DNA of 64,000 nt from Pseudomonas sp. StFLB209 (lineage in GTDB: Bacteria > Pseudomonadota > Gammaproteobacteria > Pseudomonadales > Pseudomonadaceae). Below are positions 48,834 through 57,625 of the stretch, piece after piece. Position 1 is the stretch's first letter; the number at the start of each line of letters is the position of its first letter. The notes beneath the pieces are model-generated. The model ran no database searches. It had not been told where the DNA came from and saw only the letters and a program-made list of their open reading frames with translations. A program made the translations under genes and the position numbers. The DNA lies in contig NZ_AP014637.1 of assembly GCF_000829415.1 (NCBI RefSeq), positions 4,295,001-4,359,000 of the forward strand, in the 5' to 3' direction.

Positions 48834-51674
48834 ATGAGCAATTCCAGGCAACAATTACTGGCCTACATGCAGCAGGGTGAAACTACTCAGGGCTGGGGCG
48901 CGATTTCGGTGTTCGGCCGGACCCGGCTCAACCGCCTGCTCGAGCAGCAGTTCGTGGCTGGCTTCGATGAGTTCAGTTTCCTGCCGCCGTTCAGCATGGA
49001 GAAAATCTACCTCAGCGACGACCAGAGCGAATGGATGCAATTGCACGCGGTGGTGCTCAGCAAGCCGCTACTGTCGTTCGAAACCGCCTCGCTGGACAAC
49101 TCCCGCGCCACCCTGACGCTGGGGATCATGGCCGGTACGGTCAGCACTTATTCCAAGCCCGTCGGCAAGCCCGTTACCCTGGTGTCCAGTTACACCCTGG
49201 CCGAGCAGCAAGGCTATCGCCTGGTCATGAGCATCAACCTGTCGATGGTGGTCGGCGAGGTCGACCACCGTGGCCGGGTGACCCTCGACCTGCGCAACAG
49301 CCTGTCGTTCAACTGCAACCTGGCCGAGCAACTCAATGCGCAGAACCGTATCGGGGTTGCCTTCGAGGGCTTTATCAAGGCGTTGCCACGCCACAAGCGG
49401 GTGTTCGAGCTGGGCACCCTGGACCTCAAGGGCTACAACCCCTTGACCCCCACCACCTTTTACATCCGCACTCAGGCGGCGCCGGGAGCGAAGGATGCCA
49501 GGGCGGCGAACTATGGTGAAGGCGGGGTGCTGATTTTCATCGCCCTGCGCGGCAAGCCTTCGCCTGGCGGCTTTCCGGGTGAAGGCAGTGGTTTTCCGTA
49601 TTTCATTCCGGATGACCGCGACGGCCAGGGCAATGATCAATATTCCGCAGCCCTGGTGCTGTCGCAGGACATGATCGAACATGTCGAGCAAGAGCGCCTC
49701 GATATCCTCAACAGCTTGCTGTTCCCTGGGGAAAACGTCTTCGTTGAAAGCTCGCGCCACGATCCCCACGACCTGATCGTGTTCGGCAATATCGACCCGG
49801 CCCTGACCAGCATCACCCTGGAGCCGTTGTTCAAGGTGCTGCACGCCGGTAGCCGCCAGACATTCACCGTACGCCAGGCATCGCGCAGCCTTGATGCGGC
49901 CAGTGTGCAATGGAGCGTGCGCAGCCTGAACACCTTGAACGCGGCCGGCAGCATCGCCAATGGTGCCTACACCGCCGTCGGGCCTCAGCAAATGGGGCGG
50001 CAAACCGTGCGCAATGTGGTGACCGCCGAGTATCGCGACCCGCAAACCGGTGAGCAGCGTCGGGCCAGTGCCTTGGTGTCCGTGGTATTCGACGCGATCA
50101 GCCTGGCCCCCCAGGCTTCGATCCACTATGTGACGGGCGCACCCAGGCCGTTGCGTCTGGCGGCGGTCAGCCTGGGCGGCGGCGAGTTGTCCTGGACCCT
50201 GCTTGAACCCCGCCATGGCAGCCTCAGTGGCAGCGGTAACCAGGTGACCTACACCCCGCCCACCGAGCTGCCGGGGGCCGAGGGCCTGGCCGTGCAACGG
50301 ATCGAGGTCAAGGACGCTGCCACCGGGCAGACAACCGAAGCCACCGTGTTGTTGCTGGCGTTTAACCAGTCACTGGCCGTCGATCCCCCGCATGTGAGCG
50401 GCGTGGGGCGCAGCGCCCAGGTGCAACTGAGCGCGCCGGCCAACATACCGCCCGAGGCCTTGCGCTGGAGTATCGCCAGCGGCCCGGGCAGTGTGAGCCC
50501 GCAAGGGCTGTTCAGTGCGCCTGCGCAAGTGTCGGCGCCGACCAGCGTGGTGCGCTGCGAGGCGCTTAACAACGGCATCGTCTGGATGAGCGGCTACAGC
50601 ATCATCAGCCTCAGCGACTTCGTCCAGGCGCAGTCGTGGCAGCGCCTGAAAAACTTTCAGCTCACCGCCGCCGCCAATCAGGTCCGCGCCACGGCCAACG
50701 GCTACCAGCAGATTGCCGTGGATGTGGAGATCGAAACCGAACCGGTCGACGGTGTCGACTATCCAGTCACCGAAGAAGAGCTGAGCAGCCTGACCCTCGT
50801 TCACCGTGACAGCGGCCAGGCGCTGGACTACCTGCCGCTGACCCAGGAAGGCATTGAAGGTGATGTGAGTTACAAGTGGGCGGTCAGTACCCAGCCCAAT
50901 CGTTTCAATCGGCTCGACGCCATGGCAAGCGCCCAGGCTTGTGCCAGTTACCAGGCGCAGGGCGCCATTTCCCGGCGGCGAGTGTTCGTGCACACCAAAG
51001 ACAGCGACCCGCAAGTGTTGCATGCCCGTTTCGTCGATGAATGGTTCGCCGAGCACAATTCCAACCAGCGCAGCAATCAGGTGCCCTACGTCATCGAGTT
51101 GGTGCCGGTGACCCCGCCGGCATTCGAAGCCCGTGACTATGCCTTTGCGGCCAAACGGGTCGCCGGTGGTGGCAACAACCCGCCGCAGCCGGAAGACTAT
51201 GACTATTTCTTGACCACCACCGACTACTGGTACCTGGAGTTCACCGGCAAGGATGGCAAGACCGTGCGCTTCATGCGCTGCGAGTTCGAAGCCAACCAGT
51301 CGCTGATTCAGTGGGAGAGCCGCCGGGTTAACGAAACCATGTTCAGCTACACCGGCTACCTGTTCAACGACGAGCAAGACCAGCAAGACCCACGGCAGAT
51401 TCAGTACGACGCGCGTCTGGCCAGGGTGATGCCCGGCAAGACCCTGGACCAGAACCTCATCGCTGGTGAAGAGGTGGGTGAAGGCCAGTTGCTGGTCAGT
51501 CTGTTGCGCACTGACGACGTGCGCTACACCGGTTCGGCCGACGCCAGTGCCCTGGAGCAGTCGCTAAAGGTCGACCTGCTGGACAAGAACGGCAACGCGC
51601 ACCGGCTGGCCATTGCCTTTGCCCCGATGGAAGTCGCCGACAGCCGCAATACCCTGTTGCTTAGTGTTTTGTAA
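48834..51674 (+). CDS. P47-like (TULIP superfamily) protein 3 with extended C-terminus
   Basis: The 946-residue paralogue opens with TTQGWGAISVFGRTRLNRLLE and has FYIRTQAAPGAKDARAANYG then GVLIFIALRGKPSPGG. Unlike proteins 1 and 2 its P47-like region is short, passing at about residue 320 directly into Ig-like modules (VQWSVRSLNTLNAAGSIANG; LRWSIASGPGSVSPQGLFSA). The final ~340 residues (from about 605) are a unique domain with TTTDYWYLEFTGKDGKTVRF and Gln/Asp-rich stretches, unrelated to anything I recognise. The ATG at 48834 has GGAGAG at good spacing; a TTG 15 bases upstream is unlikely. Confidence 0.68.
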   Translation: MSNSRQQLLAYMQQGETTQGWGAISVFGRTRLNRLLEQQFVAGFDEFSFLPPFSMEKIYLSDDQSEWMQLHAVVLSKPLLSFETASLDNSRATLTLGIMAGTVSTYSKPVGKPVTLVSSYTLAEQQGYRLVMSINLSMVVGEVDHRGRVTLDLRNSLSFNCNLAEQLNAQNRIGVAFEGFIKALPRHKRVFELGTLDLKGYNPLTPTTFYIRTQAAPGAKDARAANYGEGGVLIFIALRGKPSPGGFPGEGSGFPYFIPDDRDGQGNDQYSAALVLSQDMIEHVEQERLDILNSLLFPGENVFVESSRHDPHDLIVFGNIDPALTSITLEPLFKVLHAGSRQTFTVRQASRSLDAASVQWSVRSLNTLNAAGSIANGAYTAVGPQQMGRQTVRNVVTAEYRDPQTGEQRRASALVSVVFDAISLAPQASIHYVTGAPRPLRLAAVSLGGGELSWTLLEPRHGSLSGSGNQVTYTPPTELPGAEGLAVQRIEVKDAATGQTTEATVLLLAFNQSLAVDPPHVSGVGRSAQVQLSAPANIPPEALRWSIASGPGSVSPQGLFSAPAQVSAPTSVVRCEALNNGIVWMSGYSIISLSDFVQAQSWQRLKNFQLTAAANQVRATANGYQQIAVDVEIETEPVDGVDYPVTEEELSSLTLVHRDSGQALDYLPLTQEGIEGDVSYKWAVSTQPNRFNRLDAMASAQACASYQAQGAISRRRVFVHTKDSDPQVLHARFVDEWFAEHNSNQRSNQVPYVIELVPVTPPAFEARDYAFAAKRVAGGGNNPPQPEDYDYFLTTTDYWYLEFTGKDGKTVRFMRCEFEANQSLIQWESRRVNETMFSYTGYLFNDEQDQQDPRQIQYDARLARVMPGKTLDQNLIAGEEVGEGQLLVSLLRTDDVRYTGSADASALEQSLKVDLLDKNGNAHRLAIAFAPMEVADSRNTLLLSVL

Positions 51675-51741
51675 CCCCATAAGGGCGCGGCCATGCAGTG
51701 GGGCTGCGTCATCGGCCATTGCTTTTGACCCGAGGTGCAGC

Positions 51742-54700
51742 ATGACTGCCTCTACATCACTGCATTCCAATGCATTCAACTTCATGAGTTTCATCAATGG
51801 CGGCGTCGACCCACGTACCGGTTTGTACACGCTGTCGATCAGCCTGCCGGAGCTGCAAAGCGACGAGCTGGCCGGCCCTGCGCTGCCGCTGACGCTGGTC
51901 TTCAATCCGCTCAACAATCAGGACTCCGGCTACGGCCACGGCTGGAACCTGCAACTGTCGCAGTACCACCCGGCTTCGCAGATGCTCTCACTCAGCAGTG
52001 GCGAGAGTTTCAAAGTAACCGGGCACGCCAACGGTCAGATGCTGATGAAGGAGAAAAAGCTCGACAGCTTTCATGCTGCCGAACTGGTCGGCAATCAGTA
52101 CCGCATCGCTCACAAGTCAGGCCAGCTGGAAATTCTGCAGGCCATGGGGGGCGACAGCCCGGCCTTGCCAGTGGAAATCCGCGCCGCCAACGGGCGTCGC
52201 ATCAGCCTCAGCTACAGCTACTTCAATGGCCAGGCGCTGCTGGCCGAGGTGCGCGATAGCCAGCGCCGTTTGCTGACCCTGGAGCGCTCCGCCAGCGAGG
52301 TGGTGTTGACTCTGGACCCTGACCAGTCAGCCGCGAAATTCACCTTTACCTTGAGCGGTCACGATAACCGGGTGTCGCGTATTACCTTGCCCACTGCCGA
52401 GCAGGCCGGCTGGCGCCTGGAGTATCAGGCGCTTGATGGCCTGTTGCATGTGACCGAGGTATGGACCCCTTCCGGCGCCCACGAGACCCTGCGCTACGAT
52501 GACGCCGGGCATGCCTTCCCAGGCCAGAGCAGCCGCCCCAATCTGCGTCGGGTGACGCGGCACATCATCGACCCCAGCCCTGTCTCCGGGGCTGATCAGG
52601 CGCAGCAGGAAAACGCCCAGGCCACGCGCCAGCCGCCCATCGAGGTGGGCTACAGCTATGGCACTGGCACGGTCAACCCGACGCATAACTTTCTGGGCCA
52701 CAACGCCTCGGGCCTGGTGTGGGAGGACAACGGCGAGGACAACCTGTACAAGATCACCGGCAGCTATCTGTACGGCAGCACCGAGACCCTGTTCGACGCC
52801 GGCCAGGCGCTGCGGACCACCGAGCGCATCTTCAACCGCTTCCATCTGCTGACCGAACAACTGATCATCCAGCGCCGCAAGGCGCAGCGCAGTGCAACCG
52901 TTTACCACGCCGATGACCGGCTGAACTTCGACCAGCAGCCGGCGTATTTTCAGTTGCCCGACACCGTGACCGACAGCTGGTACGACCTCGACGACCCCAA
53001 CCGTGTGCGCAGCGAAACGGTGAAAACCCGCTATGACGGCTTTGGCAACCTGCTCGAAGAAATCAAAGCCAGCGGCATCACTGAAACCCGCAGCTGGTAC
53101 CCGGCTGCCGGTGAGCCCGGCCAGTGCCCAGCCGACCCTGAAGGCTTCGTGCGCCAATTGGCCAGCAGCACTGTGACCCCAACAGCGTCCAGCCACGGCG
53201 AGGCCGCCCCGGTGCTGCGCCAGCGCTACCGCCATGAGGCCCTGCCAGCGGTGGGCGGCACTGGCCAGCCGTGGCTGGTGCAAACCGAAGAACGTCTGCT
53301 ACAGGTGCACGGCAGCACTGAAACCTTGCTGCAAACCGGCGCGTCACGCTATTACAACGCACCGGCCGACACCTTTAACCACGGCCGGTTGCTGCAACAG
53401 AGCGTCACCCTCAACGGCATCAGCAACCTGACCGACTACAGCTACCGGGTCAGCACCGGCCGCGCCGGCGGCACGGTGCTGCACACCACCGAGACCCGCA
53501 GCAGCAGCCTGGATGCTGAGCGTAAGGTGATCGAGCTTGAGCAGTCGCTGGTCAATGGCCTGGCGCTGCTGACCCGTGACGACACCGACGTAGAGATTCG
53601 CTACCGCTACGATGCGCTGCAGCGGGTGCTGAGCGAAACCGTGGCGCCGGACACCGACTATCAAGCTGCCCGGCAGTATGCCTATGGGCTGGTGGCCGAG
53701 ACCGGCCAGAGAGCCTGGCAGCAGGTCACGGATGTCAAAGGCGTGGCTGTACGCAGCGAGCTTGATGGCTTGAATCGGGTGGTGGCCGAACAGCGCCAGG
53801 ATGCTGATGCCGATAATGCCTGGCGGCGCATCTATGCCGCGCAGTATGACAGCCGTGGGCAATTGAGCAGCGAAACCCTGTACGACTGGCTGGGCAGTGA
53901 CGAGCGCAGCCTGACCACCACATTCACTTACGACGACTGGCAGCAGTCACTGAGCCAGACCGGCCCGGACGGGGTGCTGAGTTTCGAGCAGACCGACCAG
54001 GCCGCCAGCCCCATTGGGCCGCTCAAACGCCAGTGGCGACAGATATCGGCCGACGACAACAGGCGCTATGAGTTGACCGAAACCCAGTTGAACCTGTTCG
54101 AAGAACCTGACTATGTACAGCGCGATACCCACGACGGGCAAAGCCTGGGCCGGCATCTTTACCACTACGACGGATTGGGGCGGCTGGCCGAAGAAGTCGA
54201 CGCGCTGAGCCATGTCACCGGTTACCGCTATGACGCTTTTGATCGTCAGGTCGGGTTGCTCCTGCCCGACCAGGCCGAGGTGCGCCGCAGCTACGCCGCA
54301 CACAGCCGCGCGGACTTGCCGGTGAGCATCGCTGTCAATGACGTGGAGCTGGGCCAGCAGGCATTCGACAGCCTGGAGCGCCGCTACCTGTTCACCGTCG
54401 GTGGCCGTCAGCAGTCGTACAGCTTCGAGCCGGGCCAAACCCGGCCGGCCTCGGTGGTGACCGCCAGCCGCCAGCGGATCGAATACCTCTATGTACCGGC
54501 CTTGGGTGAAGACCCGCTGGTGCGGCGTATTCCGGCCAGTAACGTCAACGCCAGCTACGAATATGACCTGCAAAACGCCCGGTTGCTCGATTGCAGCGAA
54601 CAAGGCCAGACGCTGAAGCGTACTTACTACAGCACCGGCGAACTCAAGAGCGAGCAGCGCATCGATGACAGCGGCGAGTATCAGATGCAGTACCGCTACA

Positions 54701-56313
54701 GCCTGCAGGGCCTGCTGCTGGAATACATCGATGTACTGGGCCAGACCCAGAGCCTCAGCTACGACGCCCATGCCCGCCTGCAGAACACCCGGCTGGGCCA
54801 GACCACCGCGACCTTCAGCTACGACGAGCTGGGCCGGCTGGCGCGCATCGATACCGTCGACGACCAACAGCGGCTGGGCACCGGCCTGGACTACGACGAC
54901 CATGGCCGGGAGATCAGCCGTGAATTTGACCTCAACGGCGTGATCCAGACCCTGACCCAAGTGTATGACGACACCGACCAGCTCAAGCAGCGCACCCTCA
55001 AGCAGGGCGATACGCTGCTGCGTGACGAAATCTACGGCTACGACGAACGCAGTCGCCTGACCAGTTACCGCTGCAGCGGCAGCCAGTGCCCGGTAGACCC
55101 GTACGGCAAAATCATCGCAACCCAGCTGTTTCGCTTCGATCCGCTGGATAACCTGACCCTGGTACGCACCACCTTCACAGGCGGCAACAACAACGCCGAT
55201 TATTACTATGAGGGCGATGACCCGGTACAGCTGAGCCGCGTCACCAACAGCCACGCCGATTATCCGCCTGAGATCCTGCTCAGCTACGACGATGACGGCA
55301 ACCTGATCCGCGACGAACAGGGCCGTACCCTGAGCTACGACGCCCTCAATCGCTTGTTGCAGGTCAGCGGTCCTGCGGGTGACGGGCACTACCGCTATGA
55401 TCCGCTGGACACCCTCAGTGCCCAGGATGACCAGCAGCGTTTTTACTGCGCCGGGCAACTGAGCACCGTCACCGATGGTCAGCAGGGGCAACACTGGTTG
55501 TGGGGCGACGACAGGCTATTGGCCCAGGCCGGGCAAGGCCCGCTGGCCACCGACACCGCCAACAGCGTGCTGCAGGAAACCGACGCCAGCGGGGCGACAG
55601 CCAGTGCCTATACCCCCTACGGCCACCGGAGCCTGCGCCCCCAGGCTGAAGGCGGGCCGGCGTTCAACGGACAGTACGCCGAGCCCGCCACAGGATGGCA
55701 ACTGCTGGGTAATGGTTACCGGGCCTTCAACCCGGTGCTGATGCGCTTTCACAGCCCCGATAGCCTCAGCCCGTTTGCTCAGGGTGGGGTGAATGCGTAT
55801 GCGTATTGCGAGGGCGACCCGGTGAATGCGAGTGATCCGACGGGGCATATAGGTCATATAGGTAATGTGAAGTTTCTTCTCGCCAAACGGAGCGCCATCA
55901 ACATTGCAGCTCAAAATAAAAACGCTACGACAAGGCTTTTGATGCAGGCTGATGAGGGAAATGCCCTGATGGGCAACGTAAGCTCGCCGAGGCGCTTGGC
56001 CGAATTTTTGGACATGCCCGAGCCACAGACAGCGCTGCTGCTGAAACGTGAGCGCTGGGGAAACACTTTTACTCTCCTGGGGGCCAAGCCCAAGCCAACA
56101 CTCGCTGTTCCGAAAACCCCGCTTAAAGCTGCCGCTTTAGAGTCTCCACGAGGCGTTAGTACGCCGCAGCAGAAGGAAGCGTTGGCCGCTTTGCAAAGCT
56201 ACAGCGTTGATGTTCGGTTGATGCGCCGGGCCCGGCTCAACAAAGCAAATGAAACGCAGGTAACGGCAAGCGATCTCAGGCGGAAACCGAAAGCACCTAG
56301 GCTGGACTTGTGA
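51742..56313 (+). CDS. RHS/YD-repeat protein 2 (TccC-like) with variable C-terminal tip
   Basis: The 1523-residue protein is a close paralogue of RHS1, beginning LHSNAFNFMSFINGGVDPRT and sharing nearly the whole YD core, including near-identical DNA stretches. The core ends GYRAFNPVLMRFHSPDSLSP...EGDPVNASDPTGH at about residue 1369. The following 154-residue tip is basic (many Lys and Arg, ending RRKPKAPRLDL) and lies in DNA of visibly lower GC than the core. Its family is not recognised. CGAGGTG precedes the chosen ATG at 51742, which matches the RHS1 start; a longer upstream extension has no counterpart. No signal peptide and no recognisable immunity gene downstream. Confidence 0.9.
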   Translation: MTASTSLHSNAFNFMSFINGGVDPRTGLYTLSISLPELQSDELAGPALPLTLVFNPLNNQDSGYGHGWNLQLSQYHPASQMLSLSSGESFKVTGHANGQMLMKEKKLDSFHAAELVGNQYRIAHKSGQLEILQAMGGDSPALPVEIRAANGRRISLSYSYFNGQALLAEVRDSQRRLLTLERSASEVVLTLDPDQSAAKFTFTLSGHDNRVSRITLPTAEQAGWRLEYQALDGLLHVTEVWTPSGAHETLRYDDAGHAFPGQSSRPNLRRVTRHIIDPSPVSGADQAQQENAQATRQPPIEVGYSYGTGTVNPTHNFLGHNASGLVWEDNGEDNLYKITGSYLYGSTETLFDAGQALRTTERIFNRFHLLTEQLIIQRRKAQRSATVYHADDRLNFDQQPAYFQLPDTVTDSWYDLDDPNRVRSETVKTRYDGFGNLLEEIKASGITETRSWYPAAGEPGQCPADPEGFVRQLASSTVTPTASSHGEAAPVLRQRYRHEALPAVGGTGQPWLVQTEERLLQVHGSTETLLQTGASRYYNAPADTFNHGRLLQQSVTLNGISNLTDYSYRVSTGRAGGTVLHTTETRSSSLDAERKVIELEQSLVNGLALLTRDDTDVEIRYRYDALQRVLSETVAPDTDYQAARQYAYGLVAETGQRAWQQVTDVKGVAVRSELDGLNRVVAEQRQDADADNAWRRIYAAQYDSRGQLSSETLYDWLGSDERSLTTTFTYDDWQQSLSQTGPDGVLSFEQTDQAASPIGPLKRQWRQISADDNRRYELTETQLNLFEEPDYVQRDTHDGQSLGRHLYHYDGLGRLAEEVDALSHVTGYRYDAFDRQVGLLLPDQAEVRRSYAAHSRADLPVSIAVNDVELGQQAFDSLERRYLFTVGGRQQSYSFEPGQTRPASVVTASRQRIEYLYVPALGEDPLVRRIPASNVNASYEYDLQNARLLDCSEQGQTLKRTYYSTGELKSEQRIDDSGEYQMQYRYSLQGLLLEYIDVLGQTQSLSYDAHARLQNTRLGQTTATFSYDELGRLARIDTVDDQQRLGTGLDYDDHGREISREFDLNGVIQTLTQVYDDTDQLKQRTLKQGDTLLRDEIYGYDERSRLTSYRCSGSQCPVDPYGKIIATQLFRFDPLDNLTLVRTTFTGGNNNADYYYEGDDPVQLSRVTNSHADYPPEILLSYDDDGNLIRDEQGRTLSYDALNRLLQVSGPAGDGHYRYDPLDTLSAQDDQQRFYCAGQLSTVTDGQQGQHWLWGDDRLLAQAGQGPLATDTANSVLQETDASGATASAYTPYGHRSLRPQAEGGPAFNGQYAEPATGWQLLGNGYRAFNPVLMRFHSPDSLSPFAQGGVNAYAYCEGDPVNASDPTGHIGHIGNVKFLLAKRSAINIAAQNKNATTRLLMQADEGNALMGNVSSPRRLAEFLDMPEPQTALLLKRERWGNTFTLLGAKPKPTLAVPKTPLKAAALESPRGVSTPQQKEALAALQSYSVDVRLMRRARLNKANETQVTASDLRRKPKAPRLDL

Positions 56314-56350
56314 CGGGCAGGATGTCAGTCCTTGACTGCAAACCATTGAT

Positions 56351-56372
56351 GAACAGGCTTTGATGCCTGTTC
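56351..56372 (+). promoter_or_regulatory. Hairpin upstream of the orphan RHS tip
   Basis: A perfect 8-bp stem (GAACAGGC at 56351-56358, GCCTGTTC at 56365-56372) encloses TTTGAT. It lies immediately before the ribosome binding site AAGAGG of the next gene and has no T tract, so it could affect translation or mRNA stability rather than terminate. Confidence 0.5.
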
Positions 56373-56388
56373 ATGAAGAGGCGTATCC

Positions 56389-57177
56389 ATGAATGCAAAA
56401 CAAGAGACAACCGGGGCAAACAGTGACCTGTCGGAGCCAGGTTTTAATGGTCAGTGCCACGAGTCGGGTCTGGGCTGGCAACTCCTTGGCAATGGTTACC
56501 GGGCGTATAGCCCGGTACTGATGCGCTTTCACAGCCCCGATAACCAGAGCCCGTTCGGGGTCGGCGGGGTCAATGCCTATGGGTATTGCCGGGGCGACCC
56601 GGTTAACCGAAGTGACTCGACCGGGCATGCACCCATGTTGGGCTTTTTCAAGGGCAAGACTTTTAGGTTTACCCAGCTTCTGGACGGCGACGCACCTGGG
56701 TCCGCGCTTTTTTCATTGAGTTCAAAACAGGGTGTCGGTAATGAGTGGGTGCTGATGAGTCGACAGGATCAGCAAGGGTTACTGATGCTGGAGTCTTACA
56801 CCCGTGACAGTGCACAGGCACTCAACCGGTCAATGAAGGAGATGGCGGAACAAGGCGCAACGAATCGCGGGCTCTATAAGTACAAACAAGACTTCATGGT
56901 CGATGCCCAAAAACGGCTGGGTATCTATAAAGAGGCAGCTCAGGCGCTTGGCTCGACAGATAGCCCCTTACAGATCACTGCTCAAGCACGCCACCATTTG
57001 CAACATCACGCGGCAGTGATTGAGCGCCGATATGCTCTGGCAGGCTATATGGGTAAACCCGACCCCAGCTTGGGCCAACTGAGGCACAGACAGGTCAGCC
57101 ATGGGCCAACCCGCAGTGCTGATCTTCAGGTTGACAGCATCCGGGCAGCGCCTTATCGCAAGCTGAAAGTCCTTTAA
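56389..57177 (+). CDS. Orphan RHS tip gene (core terminus plus tip)
   Basis: The 262-residue product contains only the last part of an RHS core. Residues 18-80 (PGFNGQCHESGLGWQLLGNG, YSPVLMRFHSPDNQSP, CRGDPVNRSDSTGH) align with the end of RHS2. A distinct 182-residue tip follows, with a helical, Gln/Lys/Arg-rich C-terminal half. It is not a decayed remnant in any obvious way: it has its own ATG, an AAGAGG ribosome binding site seven bases upstream, and a complete frame. Orphan tips like this are known as exchange reservoirs in rhs loci. The tip family is unrecognised. Confidence 0.82.
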   Translation: MNAKQETTGANSDLSEPGFNGQCHESGLGWQLLGNGYRAYSPVLMRFHSPDNQSPFGVGGVNAYGYCRGDPVNRSDSTGHAPMLGFFKGKTFRFTQLLDGDAPGSALFSLSSKQGVGNEWVLMSRQDQQGLLMLESYTRDSAQALNRSMKEMAEQGATNRGLYKYKQDFMVDAQKRLGIYKEAAQALGSTDSPLQITAQARHHLQHHAAVIERRYALAGYMGKPDPSLGQLRHRQVSHGPTRSADLQVDSIRAAPYRKLKVL

Positions 57178-57185
57178 GGTCTGGT

Positions 57186-57214
57186 GCAGGGCGGTATCGA
57201 TGATGCCGCTCTGC
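57186..57214. terminator. Imperfect hairpin between convergent genes
   Basis: Arms 57186-57198 and 57202-57214 pair over 13 positions (two as wobble pairs on the transcript) around a three-base loop. There is no T tract, so this is a candidate rho-independent or processing structure only, between the orphan tip gene and the convergent regulator. Confidence 0.4.
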
Positions 57215-57231
57215 TGGGGCCGATGTAACGT

Positions 57232-57486
57232 TCAGCCCAACGATACAATCCCCATCTCGATCGCCTTCACCAGTGCCGTACGCATATTGCACACGCCGAA
57301 CTTGCGGCGAATGTTGCCCTGATGAAAGTTGATCACCGCTTCGCTACGCCCCAGGATCCGGGCGATTTCCCAGGCGGTCTTGCCGCGTATCACCCAGTGC
57401 AGGGTCTCCAGTTCCTTGTGGGTCAGCCTGACGGGGAGGGGGGTGTCGCTAGCGCAGCCGTTTGGCGGTTGCTGATTACGGTTCAT
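57232..57486 (-). CDS. Small LuxR/NarL-type HTH regulator
   Basis: The 84-residue protein consists almost only of a LuxR-type helix-turn-helix: LTHKELETLHWVIRGKTAWE, IARILGRSEAVINFHQGNIR, RKFGVCNMRTALVKAIEMGI. No receiver or autoinducer domain is present. The start at 57486 is chosen because GAGGA lies seven bases upstream; an ATG at 57504 would add six residues. It lies between the toxin-like locus and the cobA-nas genes. It could bind dyads of the RcsB/NarL kind noted at 27427 and 36543, but nothing proves the link. Confidence 0.82.
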   Translation of the reverse strand: MNRNQQPPNGCASDTPLPVRLTHKELETLHWVIRGKTAWEIARILGRSEAVINFHQGNIRRKFGVCNMRTALVKAIEMGIVSLG

Positions 57487-57625
57487 CGCAAGGTCCTCAT
57501 CCATGGAAACCTGCGGCCCAGCATAGCGCTGATCATTGCATCTGAAACCTGACAGAAATGACACTGCCTGGCGTGCCAGCCGGTCCGCGGCGAAGGCGCT
57601 GGCGGGCGCGCTCGCCGCGCAGCAA

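Noticed and set aside
36679..57177. Complete Tc toxin complex (TcA, TcB/SpvB, TccC)
   Set aside because: Only TccC-like RHS genes are present; no SpvB, FG-GAP or TcA-type large genes were seen.
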